The translations under genes and the position numbers were made by a program. A DNA stretch of 64,000 nucleotides from Nocardia uniformis NBRC 13702. Lineage in GTDB: Bacteria; Actinomycetota; Actinomycetes; Mycobacteriales; Mycobacteriaceae. Location of the stretch: contig NZ_BDCE01000046.1 in NCBI RefSeq assembly GCF_001613345.1, forward strand, positions 163,311-227,310, given 5' to 3'. Of this stretch, positions 35,730 through 43,856 are shown one piece after another (the stretch's first letter is position 1; every line of letters starts with the position of its first letter). The notes beneath the pieces are model-generated. The model saw only the letters and a list, made by a program, of their open reading frames with translations, was not told where the DNA came from and made no database searches.

Positions 35730-36770
35730 ATGGACGGCGAGTTGGACAATAGGTACGACCGGCCAGATGCGCCGGCCAGATCGACCCTCTGGCTCGACGG
35801 CAGGCGCTTGTCATATATCGACTACGGCGGTCCCGGGCACCCGCTGCTCGCTCTGCACGGTCACCTAGGGGAGGGTCGTACCTTCACCAGGCTGGCGAAG
35901 GTACTTACTCCCCGCTGGCGGCTCGTCGCCCCGGACCAGCGCGGCCACGGCGAATCCGACTCCGTGGGGGACTACTCCCGCGACGGCTACTTGCGGGATA
36001 CAGTCGCTCTGCTCGATCATCTGGGATTCGACCGACTCCCCGTTATCGGGCACTCCCTCGGCGGTGTCAACGCGTACCAACTCGCGGCGGCACAACCCGA
36101 TCGGGTAAGCGCCTTGGTGATCGAGGACATCGGAGCCGTCGTAGACAGCGACCTTTCGTTCACCCTGGACTGGCCCAACCGTGCGGTGAATCGGGAAGCG
36201 CTCAGCACGGCGCTGGGCCGACTGGCACCGCACCTGGTGGACGCGTTCCGCCAGTACACGGACGGTTGGGGACTGGCGTTCAACCCCGCGCACATGGTGG
36301 AGTCCCAGCGCTGTCTGAACGGCGACCACTGGGCTGACTGGCTCGCCTCGGACTGCCCCACGCTGCTGTTGAGGGGGACTCGAAGTCACACGTTATCCTC
36401 CTACCACGCCGCTGCGATGGCGTCGAGGCGCGCACGCACCCGCCTCGTCGAGGTCTCCGCCGGACATGTCATCCACGACGACCAGCCCGAGATGTTCGCC
36501 GCCATAGTCAGGGACTTCCTCGACCAGGCCAGCGATGTCGGATCCAGGTGTGGCACCAGTGTCGCCCAGGGCGACCCGTCACAGCCCGTGGACCAGACGG
36601 GAGTTGGTCCCATTATCGCAAGACCTGGTCAGCGGCCGGTTCATGGAGGTTGGTTCTTGCCGAACGGAAGTGGCCAGCTATCGTCGATTGTGTGCGAGTG
36701 CGAGCCACTCCCGTTGACCCGGCCGGTTCACCAAACCGCAACACACGGAGAGAAGAGTAAGGCCACGTGA
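35730..36770 (+). CDS. Alpha/beta hydrolase
   Basis: 346 aa, ATG 35730 behind GAGGAAGG. LLALHGHLGEGRTF (oxyanion region), DQRGHGESD, nucleophile elbow VIGHSLGGVNAYQ (Ser), and the terminal His in VSAGHVIHDDQPE make a complete catalytic set. The fold ends near residue 270; the last 75 residues are low-complexity and may be non-native read-through, but the frame ends in a GTGA overlap with the next gene. Confidence 0.8.
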   Translation: MDGELDNRYDRPDAPARSTLWLDGRRLSYIDYGGPGHPLLALHGHLGEGRTFTRLAKVLTPRWRLVAPDQRGHGESDSVGDYSRDGYLRDTVALLDHLGFDRLPVIGHSLGGVNAYQLAAAQPDRVSALVIEDIGAVVDSDLSFTLDWPNRAVNREALSTALGRLAPHLVDAFRQYTDGWGLAFNPAHMVESQRCLNGDHWADWLASDCPTLLLRGTRSHTLSSYHAAAMASRRARTRLVEVSAGHVIHDDQPEMFAAIVRDFLDQASDVGSRCGTSVAQGDPSQPVDQTGVGPIIARPGQRPVHGGWFLPNGSGQLSSIVCECEPLPLTRPVHQTATHGEKSKAT

Positions 36771-37933
36771 AGCTCTACTGCACGAAGCAAGGCAGCGACG
36801 TCGAGGTCGCGATGTCCGACGAGATGACGCTGTATGTCTGCGGCGTCACCCCCTACGACTCAGCCCACACCGGTCACCTGGCCATGGCGACAACCTACGA
36901 CGTGATCGCTCGGCGGCTGCGTGACCTCGGAGCCAGGGTGCGCCTTGTTCGCAACATCACTGACATCGACGATCCCCTGCTGCCACGGGCGGAGCTGCTG
37001 AACATCCCGTACTGGGACCTCGTCGAGCAGGAGGTGGCCCAGTGGAATGCGGACGTCCAGCAGCTGAACCTGACCTGCGATGTCGAGCCGAGGGCGTCGC
37101 AGCACGTCGAGGACATGGTCGCGGCCGTGGAGGAAATGGCCGCGGACGGTCGCACCTACCGGATCGACGACACGGTCTACTTCCGGGTGGCCCCCGACGA
37201 GCAGTTCGGCACAGTGTCCCACTACAGTCCCGGCAAGATGGTCGACATAGCGCGCGACCGCGGCGGCGACCCGGACCGCCCGGGCAAGGAGAACCCGCTC
37301 GACTTCATCCTGTGGCAGCCCTCCCGACCAGGCGAGCCACAGTACGACTCGCCGTTCGGGCGCGGTCGTCCAGGCTGGCACATCGGCTGTTCGGCGATGC
37401 GTCGGAAACACTCCGGACGCCGGGTGGACATTCACGGCGGAGGCGCCGACCTCATCTTCCCCCACCACGAGTGCGAGGCTGCGCAAGACCGCAGCATGCG
37501 CGATGGCAGCGAGGTCGGTATCTGGTTCCACTCCGCACTGCTCGACTACAAGGGCGAGAAGATGTCCAAGTCTCGCGGCAACCTCGTGCTGGCTCGGGAC
37601 CTGCTGGCCGAGCATGACGGCATGGTCGTCCGTCTTGCCACGCTCAGCCACTACTCGCCGCGAGGTGGCGGAGAGTGGCAGGACCACTACATCGACGAGG
37701 CCACAGAACGGCTCGCCCTATGGACCCACGCCGCGCAGCTGGGGCACGGACCAGACCCCCAGCGGTTCGAAGAGGCGTTCTACTCGAAGATCGACAACAA
37801 TGTCGAGCTGAGCGAAGCGGTCGCCATCGCGGACGAGTTGGCGAGCCAGACTGCCGCCGGGGGCGGCAGCGACGCCCGCGCACCGAAGGTGATCCAAGAT
37901 TTCTTGAACGTTTTGGGTCTGATCCGGTCGTAG
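36767..37933 (+). CDS. MshC-like cysteine ligase (short cysteinyl-tRNA synthetase paralogue)
   Basis: 388 aa, GTG 36767. YVCGVTPYDSAHTGHLAM (C25, HxGH 34-37), VRNITDIDDPLLPRA, RPGWHIGCSAM (C208), GGGADLIFPHHECEAAQ (H233, E237) and KGEKMSKSRGN (KMSKS 265-269) follow CysRS exactly, including the four zinc ligands that select cysteine. Like MshC (about 412 aa), it stops after the stem-contact region and lacks an anticodon-binding domain. MshC joins cysteine to the amine of glucosaminyl-inositol in mycothiol synthesis; this paralogue lies in a biosynthetic operon, so it probably joins cysteine to the amine of a pathway intermediate. Confidence 0.8.
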   Translation: MKLYCTKQGSDVEVAMSDEMTLYVCGVTPYDSAHTGHLAMATTYDVIARRLRDLGARVRLVRNITDIDDPLLPRAELLNIPYWDLVEQEVAQWNADVQQLNLTCDVEPRASQHVEDMVAAVEEMAADGRTYRIDDTVYFRVAPDEQFGTVSHYSPGKMVDIARDRGGDPDRPGKENPLDFILWQPSRPGEPQYDSPFGRGRPGWHIGCSAMRRKHSGRRVDIHGGGADLIFPHHECEAAQDRSMRDGSEVGIWFHSALLDYKGEKMSKSRGNLVLARDLLAEHDGMVVRLATLSHYSPRGGGEWQDHYIDEATERLALWTHAAQLGHGPDPQRFEEAFYSKIDNNVELSEAVAIADELASQTAAGGGSDARAPKVIQDFLNVLGLIRS

Positions 37934-37977
37934 TAGTACGCGGCGGCCATGCCCATGACGACACGCTGACTCGTGCT

Positions 37978-39546
37978 CTAGTCGCGGATCTGCCAGGACC
38001 AGGTTGTCGGCACGGTGGCGGTGCCGTCCTGCACGAGCACGCCAGCCTCGGTCAGGCGGTCGCGGGCCTCGTCGGCACGCTGCCAGTCCCGCGCCGCGCG
38101 CGCTTGTTGCCGGGCCGCGACCAGCGCCTCAACGTCATCGTTGCCCAACGGAGCGTCGGCCGGCCGGATGACGAGGTCGCGCGGGTCGAGGGTGAGCAGG
38201 TCGAGCCCGAGTACGAGGTCGAAAACGCCGATGACCTTCAGCGCATCGAGCGCGGGGATGTCCTGATCGGACAGTACCGAGGACAGCACGGCCAGCGCTC
38301 TCGGCGTGCCCAGGTCGTCGCTGACAGCCTCGGCGAACTCTCGGATGGCCTGCTGACCAGCGGTGCCGAGGCCGTCCTCATAGCAGCTGCGCAGGTAGTC
38401 GTAAGAGCCGCCCGTGGTGGAGGCGGCCTGGCGCGACAGCATCGCCAACCCCGCTCCGTCCTCCCCGGCCTCGGCCACCAGTGCTGCGACCCGGCGCAGT
38501 ATCCGCTCGAGCAACACCCGGGCGGCGACGACCGCCTCCATCGAGAAGTCGACCTGTGACCGGTAGTGCGCCTGGAACAGGAACAGGCGGTAGGCCAACG
38601 GATGAACGCCCCGGTCGACAAGCGACGAGAGACGCCAGAAGTCGCCCGTGCTTTTGGACATCTTCCGGTCCTTCATGATGAGAAACTCCGAATGCGCCCA
38701 CAGGCGTGCGCCAGGCTCGGAGTCGCCGAGGTACCCCTGGTTCTGGGCCATCTCGTTCGGGTGGTGTACCTGCCGGTGGTCGATTCCGCCAGTGTGGATA
38801 TCGAACGGGCCGTCCAGATACTTGAGACTCATCACCGAGCACTCGACGTGCCAGCCGGGAAATCCCTTCCCCCACGGGCTGTCCCATTCCATCAGGCGGG
38901 TGCCGTCCGGCGGGGAGAGGCGCCACAAGCTGAAATCCCACGGCTGCCGCTTGTCGGGATCGGCCGCCACCCTGGCACCGGCGAGTTGGGACTCGAGGTC
39001 GAGCGCGCCGAGCTGCCCGTAATTGCTCACCTTGCTGGTGTCGAAATACAGACCACCCTTGAGCTCGTATGTATAGCCCCGGCGATCGAGCACCCTGATG
39101 AACTCGATGATCTCCTGAATGTGCTGGGTCGCGCGCGGGTACATGGCCGCCGGACGAATGTTCAGGGCTTCCAGGTCGTCGAAGAATGCACTGGTGTACT
39201 TCTCGGTTATGTCGTATACCGAGCTCTTCTTGGACCGGGCGGCCAACTCGACCTTGTCGTCGCCAGCGTCCTCGTCGCTCGTCAGGTGGCCGACGTCGGT
39301 GATGTTGATGACGTGGGTGACGTCGTAGCCGTTCCACTGCAACGTCCTCCGCAATGTGTCGGCGAACAGGTAGGCGCGCAGGTTGCCGATGTGTGCGTAG
39401 TTGTAGACGGTGGGGCCGCAGGTGTACACCCGTGCGGCGTTGCCGTGCATCGGAGTGAAGACCTCCAGACGCCGATTGAGGCTGTTGAACAGCCGGACCG
39501 GCGTCCGCCGACGCTCGTCGTCATTATGGGCTCCCGTACCGCGCAT
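37978..39546 (-). CDS. cysS: Cysteinyl-tRNA synthetase, divergent subtype
   Basis: 522 aa from ATG 39546. All catalytic parts are present: VYTCGPTVYNYAHIGN (C43, HIGN 52-55), GWHVECSVMS (C236), HHPNEMAQNQ (H261/H262, E265) and RKMSKSTGDFW (295-299), followed by a full anticodon-binding region (AARQQARAARDWQRADEARD near the end). In place of the usual GGGxDLxFPHHENE, it has TGGIDHRQVHHPNE, a less common CysRS subtype and unlike the MshC-like neighbour. A gene for this essential enzyme at the end of a biosynthetic locus suggests an inhibitor-tolerant copy or a source of Cys-tRNA. It converges with the operon, 44 bp away. Confidence 0.9.
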   Translation of the reverse strand: MRGTGAHNDDERRRTPVRLFNSLNRRLEVFTPMHGNAARVYTCGPTVYNYAHIGNLRAYLFADTLRRTLQWNGYDVTHVINITDVGHLTSDEDAGDDKVELAARSKKSSVYDITEKYTSAFFDDLEALNIRPAAMYPRATQHIQEIIEFIRVLDRRGYTYELKGGLYFDTSKVSNYGQLGALDLESQLAGARVAADPDKRQPWDFSLWRLSPPDGTRLMEWDSPWGKGFPGWHVECSVMSLKYLDGPFDIHTGGIDHRQVHHPNEMAQNQGYLGDSEPGARLWAHSEFLIMKDRKMSKSTGDFWRLSSLVDRGVHPLAYRLFLFQAHYRSQVDFSMEAVVAARVLLERILRRVAALVAEAGEDGAGLAMLSRQAASTTGGSYDYLRSCYEDGLGTAGQQAIREFAEAVSDDLGTPRALAVLSSVLSDQDIPALDALKVIGVFDLVLGLDLLTLDPRDLVIRPADAPLGNDDVEALVAARQQARAARDWQRADEARDRLTEAGVLVQDGTATVPTTWSWQIRD

Positions 39547-39552
39547 CGTGCA

Positions 39553-39558
39553 AGTATA
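39553..39558 (-). promoter_or_regulatory. -10 element of cysS, probable leaderless promoter
   Basis: On the minus strand TATACT is followed by seven bases and then ATG 39546. No ribosome binding site lies between them. This is the arrangement of a leaderless transcript, so cysS seems to have its own promoter, independent of the operon it converges with. Confidence 0.45.
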
Positions 39559-39707
39559 GGTAGAGGAACCGGCGCTTCGGCGGTCGAGGGGGCCTGCGAA
39601 CAGCCAGGTGTCGGGTAGAGGGCTCGGCGGCAAGTGACGTTGGTCGATGCCTCGGTTGGCCACGGAAAGCGTAGATAGCGGCGCGGTGGAATCACCCGGT
39701 CACTGAC

Positions 39708-39742
39708 GGCCTTGCCCCCGAAACCTATTCGGGGGAAAGGCC
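39708..39742 (-). terminator. Stem-loop between phosphotransferase and cysS
   Basis: Arms 39708-39722 (GGCCTTGCCCCCGAA) and 39728-39742 (TTCGGGGGAAAGGCC) pair over 15 bases with one mismatch, with a five-base loop. It lies downstream of the phosphotransferase stop and upstream of the cysS promoter, so it most likely ends the regulator-phosphotransferase transcript. A T-run is lacking. Confidence 0.5.
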
Positions 39743-39812
39743 GTCTCATTACCCCCCGAGGGCGGGTGTCCCTATCGGCAAATCCGCTTTGACTGCGTGA
39801 GGGGTGACAAAG

Positions 39813-40730
39813 TCATTTATAGGTTGTCCATCTCGCTGATAGGTCACCGTTTTGGAACGTGGTGAATCGGTGGCGCCACTGGTCGAGCAATGATGTATTG
39901 GAGCGCAGTACCGGCAATACGCTGGTGACAAGCTGAAATTCACGCAGTCGGCGGAGTGCGGGGAAGTGCGGCCATCGAGTGATGTCGTAGCCATATTCGG
40001 CTACGGCATCACTGTGATGGTCTGCTGGATAATTGAAACGGAGCTTTCCTACCGCGACCGGTGTGAGATCCCATTCGCGAGGTCCATCGGAGGCCGAGTC
40101 GAAATCGCAGATCACAGCCCCAGCTGGCCCTGCTATGAGGTTGCCGACAAAGCCGTCACCGTGGATGGGCCCGGCCGGAAGCTGGTAGTCAACCGCATCG
40201 AGCTGCTCAGCAAGTTCGTCATGCGTGTCCTGGAGAAACAGGTGTTCGTCGGCAGTCAGGATCTCATCCTCTGCGATCCGTTCACGGATCCCGGTCAGCA
40301 GATCCCACTTCGGAAGATCGAACGGCGGCCGAGGTAGCGCGTGGTACCGGCGAAGGATGCGGCCTAGATCATGGCCATCCGGAGCAGCAGAATGTGGCGG
40401 GGGTGTCACGGTGTGCCAGAACGTGATTACGTGTTGGTCGTCAAGGACGAGTGGCTGGGGAAGGTCCTCGACCAGGCGGACAGTTGGCATGTCGTGGCGG
40501 GCGAGCCAGCGTGTCACCTCGATCACTTTCGATACTCGCTGCTGGATGACTGTGGAGCCAGCTATTCGTACCGTGACTGGAGCTCTGAGGTTGTAGACAG
40601 CGTTGTTGGTGAACTTGATGAGCTTGGCGCCCTGGGGATCCAAGCCGACCTGCGCGCACGCACCATCCAAGATTTCACGCGCCCATGCGACATCCACTCC
40701 GCCCACGGTAGCGGTCATCGAGGTGGTCAT
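39813..40730 (-). CDS. APH-like phosphotransferase (right copy)
   Basis: 305 aa. GPIHGDGFVGNLI is the kinase catalytic loop (HGD, Asn six residues on) and VICDFDSASDGPREWDL the Mg-binding segment. It aligns along its length with the left copy at 21299-22198: both have AxxGLDPxGxxLI, NAVYxL, PVxVxI and the same two catalytic blocks. The candidate ATP lysine of the left copy (VVVKI) is replaced by VTVRI, so activity may differ. ATG overlaps the regulator stop (ATGA). Confidence 0.75.
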   Translation of the reverse strand: MTTSMTATVGGVDVAWAREILDGACAQVGLDPQGAKLIKFTNNAVYNLRAPVTVRIAGSTVIQQRVSKVIEVTRWLARHDMPTVRLVEDLPQPLVLDDQHVITFWHTVTPPPHSAAPDGHDLGRILRRYHALPRPPFDLPKWDLLTGIRERIAEDEILTADEHLFLQDTHDELAEQLDAVDYQLPAGPIHGDGFVGNLIAGPAGAVICDFDSASDGPREWDLTPVAVGKLRFNYPADHHSDAVAEYGYDITRWPHFPALRRLREFQLVTSVLPVLRSNTSLLDQWRHRFTTFQNGDLSARWTTYK

Positions 40731-42130
40731 GCGCTCTTCCTCATGCTGTCGATGGCCTGCACGAGGGGGTGCAGGCTGGCTGTCCGGCGTGCACGTGCAG
40801 CGTCGCGAAGTGGTCTGAGCCTGTCGACCGTACGCACGGACCGCACTGCTGCCGCTGCCTTGAGCGACTGCTGGCCGATGTGCAGGCCGAGGTCAGTGGA
40901 GCCCTCCCTCACGTATGCAGTTGCCAGGGCTGTGAGCTCGAAGGTGCGGCTGCGGGTCATGTCGGGGCCGCGTTGATCGATGGCGCGGGTGATGTGTTCG
41001 ATTCCGCTGGCCAGATCTGCGGAACTCGGGGACGGGAGCGCGGTCAAGGCGATGCCGGTAAGGGCATCGAGATCGGCTTCGCTGAAGAACCGGACCCAAG
41101 CCTGCGAGTCCCCGGGTGTCGATCGCGCGAACTCATCCTGTGCACGCCCCAGGGAGCGCGACATCTGTGCGCGATCCCCGAGCAGGCCATAGGCCCATCC
41201 CTCGTTGGCGCACAACATCGCCACCGTGAGCGAGCTACCGGAGTCTTGTGCGGTGATTTGCCCGAGCTGGAAGAACTTCAGGGCCACTTTGAACATCGCC
41301 ACGCGCTTGTTCTCGGTGTCGCAGTCGGTGCCACGATGGAGGTGCAGTCTTCCGGTGCGGTAGAGGATATTCGCCGCCAGGGAATGATCTCCCGCTCGTT
41401 GGGCCATCGCGTGAGCGCGACCGAAGTGCTTCCGGGCGACGCGGTACATACCGACGTCGAAGCTGGTCCAGCCGGCCAGGTTGTGGAGATCCGCGAGGGC
41501 GGTGAGGAGCATCCGGTCGGTCACCTCGTTGCGCTCGGCATTGAGCAGCTGTTGTGCCCAGCGCACTTGCGCAGCAACGGCGTCGCGACAGGATCCGCCA
41601 CCATGGCGGTAGTCCAGGGTGCGCATCGAATCGGTGAGAGCGCGGATACGGATGACATCCGCTACATCAATACGTTCGGGCGCGGGGGCGGTCTCACTAT
41701 CGATGGGTTGCCACCACGCGGCGATGTCGTCGGCGGAAGTCCCCATCGTGACGTTCGCTGCGTGTGAGAGCAGTTCACGGACCTCATCGCGTTCGTCGGC
41801 GTCAGTCGAACACGTGGCAGCGGCGAGATCCAAGGCCAGCTCAGTGGTCTGGTCGTAGGCCAGACCCATGTAGCCGCGGGGAATCCCCAGACCGTCGGCG
41901 ATGCGCGCCAGCACGTCGTACGCCTGGATCTGCCGGTTCTTGTGAAGGACCTCGTAGATCTCGGACTGGCTTTGCCCTGTGCGCGAACCGATTTCGCGCT
42001 GGGAGACACCGCTGCTTCCAAGGAACTCGTAAACCTGCTTGAGGTCGCGATTCGCTAAAGCATTGCGCATCTTTGCCGATTCCCAGATCGCTGCACTCAA
42101 TCCCGGCGGCGCGCCATCTTCCACATTCAC
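40727..42130 (-). CDS. XRE-family regulator with TPR-like C-terminus (right copy)
   Basis: 467 aa from the GTG at 42130, chosen because GAAGGAG lies at the right distance; an upstream ATG at 42157 lacks a site. HTH: LKQVYEFLGSSGVSQREIGS followed by RTGQSQSEIYEVLHKNR. The rest consists of helical TPR-like repeats (MYRVARKHFGRAHAMAQRAG, NILYRTGRLHLHRG). It is divergent from the 42415 operon, and the gap contains repeated GACTAG half-sites that it probably binds. Coupled to the phosphotransferase. Confidence 0.8.
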   Translation of the reverse strand: MNVEDGAPPGLSAAIWESAKMRNALANRDLKQVYEFLGSSGVSQREIGSRTGQSQSEIYEVLHKNRQIQAYDVLARIADGLGIPRGYMGLAYDQTTELALDLAAATCSTDADERDEVRELLSHAANVTMGTSADDIAAWWQPIDSETAPAPERIDVADVIRIRALTDSMRTLDYRHGGGSCRDAVAAQVRWAQQLLNAERNEVTDRMLLTALADLHNLAGWTSFDVGMYRVARKHFGRAHAMAQRAGDHSLAANILYRTGRLHLHRGTDCDTENKRVAMFKVALKFFQLGQITAQDSGSSLTVAMLCANEGWAYGLLGDRAQMSRSLGRAQDEFARSTPGDSQAWVRFFSEADLDALTGIALTALPSPSSADLASGIEHITRAIDQRGPDMTRSRTFELTALATAYVREGSTDLGLHIGQQSLKAAAAVRSVRTVDRLRPLRDAARARRTASLHPLVQAIDSMRKSA

Positions 42131-42173
42131 AGCCACTCCTTCGTCGCTGCCACCCACTTGTGACCGGCCTTCA

Positions 42174-42248
42174 GACTAGCTTCCGCACGTGACCTACGGG
42201 AGCGTCGGAAGAAAATTGACTAGCGCTACTAGTCGATGAACTGACTAG
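42174..42248. promoter_or_regulatory. Cluster of GACTAG half-sites, probable XRE operator
   Basis: Four copies of GACTAG occur in 75 bases: 42174-42179, 42218-42223, 42229-42234 (inverted, CTAGTC) and 42243-42248. The middle two form an inverted repeat, GACTAG-CGCTA-CTAGTC. They fill the divergent gap between the XRE regulator and the 42415 operon, so the regulator could control both itself and that operon. Confidence 0.55.
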
Positions 42249-42414
42249 CCAAGCGAATTGGTGCACCGACTTACGTTCTGATCGTTTGGTGTAAATGCTG
42301 GATGCCACGAAAAGATTTGAGGCTGCCCGAGCATTTCAGGGACCGTACGGGCACCCCTGACCTGCTCCCACCCTTGTCAAAGAGTTGTTTCGGCGACCTA
42401 ACACTGGAGGTCCA

Positions 42415-42738
42415 ATGTCGAACTCCGCACTACCACTACACATTCCAGATCAGCTGGGAGCACCTACCTATTTCGAACTGTCGGTGGAGACGCTCTATGC
42501 ACTCCGGGAGGGAATACGCCAATGGGCGGACGCCGAGCCGGACAAGACGTCTCGTTCAGAGATCGGCGTCGCCCGATCAGTGGACGTACCTGCGGCGCGG
42601 GCACTTACCCGGGCCGAAGCTGTGGCTGCGCTGCGGGCTACGGAGAAGGCGGCAGATGCTGAGCTCCATGCGGCACCGACCTTCCCTTCGGTGTGGCTGA
42701 TCGGTCGCGCTGGAAAGGACATGGTCTGCAATGTTTGA
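42415..42738 (+). CDS. Small hypothetical protein, first gene of operon
   Basis: 107 aa behind TGGAGG. Mixed helical sequence (YFELSVETLYALREGIRQWA; LTRAEAVAALRATEKAADAE), no membrane part. The family is not recognised. It overlaps the next gene by eight bases and starts a run of five to six small genes that probably belong to the element backbone. Confidence 0.6.
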   Translation: MSNSALPLHIPDQLGAPTYFELSVETLYALREGIRQWADAEPDKTSRSEIGVARSVDVPAARALTRAEAVAALRATEKAADAELHAAPTFPSVWLIGRAGKDMVCNV

Positions 42739-43213
42739 AAGCTGCCATAGCCCACAGGAAGTCGCCTACGTCTACACCCATCGGTACGGGCTACCAGCCA
42801 AGGTGGTCGACCGCCGAGTCTGTTACCTCACCACCTCGAACCTCGGTGCGGTGATGATGCCACCCGAGCTCGGTCGGCGCGTGTGGACTGCGATCGACCG
42901 AAGTTTCCCGACGCCGATCATCCACCATGCCCAACCCGATAGACCCCAGCGGCCATGGGTTTTTGTGGTCGGCCCGAATCGCGGACTCACCCGCAATCGT
43001 GCGGCCACTGCGCTCGAACAGCGCGGCGGACGGCTGCTCGACAGTGGCAGGTGGGTGTGGCTGCCAATGACCGATGCCTGGCACGGATGGACCTGGTACT
43101 CACCACCTTCGGCGGCCGAGGACGCATTCCCGCCGCGCACAACGTTGATACACGCAGCCCGGGAGGTCATCGACACGTTGCAGGACCCGATTCCGGCTCC
43201 GGCGCGGAGGTGA
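42731..43213 (+). CDS. Hypothetical protein of element backbone
   Basis: 160 aa, overlapping the previous gene by eight bases. Reads YVYTHRYGLPAKVVDRRV, MPPELGRRVWTAIDRS, WVFVVGPNRG, followed by LEQRGGRLLDSGRWVWLPMT. The opening resembles the small proteins that accompany primase-polymerase genes in actinomycete elements, but I cannot name a family or activity. Confidence 0.6.
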   Translation: MFESCHSPQEVAYVYTHRYGLPAKVVDRRVCYLTTSNLGAVMMPPELGRRVWTAIDRSFPTPIIHHAQPDRPQRPWVFVVGPNRGLTRNRAATALEQRGGRLLDSGRWVWLPMTDAWHGWTWYSPPSAAEDAFPPRTTLIHAAREVIDTLQDPIPAPARR

Positions 43214-43219
43214 GGGCTC

Positions 43220-43708
43220 ATGTGCGCGGCACCTGCTTACCTCGGGCACCTGCCGATCGTAAGCTCGGAAGCCCTGCTGGACTTCCCGTCCGCGGATGCG
43301 CTGCTGTCCGCGATCCGCGGGCAGCACGTCGGAGTGCACCGGTTATGCCAACTCGCTCGCGAATTGGGGCGAGTGTGTGAAGCACAGTTGTCGACCCCGG
43401 ACTCGTTGACGCTGCGCCGTGAGCGCTCGATGCTCATCGACGACATCGATGTGTGGGTGGCGCAACGGCTGCCGACTCCGCACCCCAATTCGTCCCTGCA
43501 CAACGAAGCGATGGGAGCGGTAATCGCTCGCCTGGCGGCAGCGCAGGTCCGGGCGTACCGCCTGCTGATGACCGTGAAACCAGCCGACGACGACCGGGTA
43601 CACGCGGAGTGGACTCACCTCGCCGTGTTGGTCGACGGCTACACCGACCTGACGACCGAGGTCCTGGCCCGCTCGCGACGCCTACCACCTTCAGGAGTGG
43701 CCCAGTGA
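43220..43708 (+). CDS. DUF4254-domain protein
   Basis: 162 aa, GGAGGTGAGGG before ATG 43220. The phrases LPIVSSEALLDFPSADALLS, RSMLIDDIDVWVAQRLP and LHNEAMGAVIARLAAAQVRA match the DUF4254 layout (RxxLxxDIDxWV...LHTEAxGxVIDRxA). The function of DUF4254 is unknown; in actinomycetes it is common on mobile elements next to regulators of the XRE-TPR type. Confidence 0.7.
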   Translation: MCAAPAYLGHLPIVSSEALLDFPSADALLSAIRGQHVGVHRLCQLARELGRVCEAQLSTPDSLTLRRERSMLIDDIDVWVAQRLPTPHPNSSLHNEAMGAVIARLAAAQVRAYRLLMTVKPADDDRVHAEWTHLAVLVDGYTDLTTEVLARSRRLPPSGVAQ

Positions 43709-43856
43709 TCGTGACCGTCAGCGCCCGACAAAGACACGATTCTGGCGGCGTACAGGGGGTTCCCGCTGATCGGTGGCGACCTGCCCACCTCGCCGGGCGG
43801 CGGCCCTGAAGCGCATGCGCCGCCTTCCTCCGAAATCCATTGCAGTCAGAGGGTTC

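Noticed and set aside
38566..39618. 350-codon plus-strand open frame
   Set aside because: Antisense to cysS, whose zinc and ATP motifs are unmistakable.
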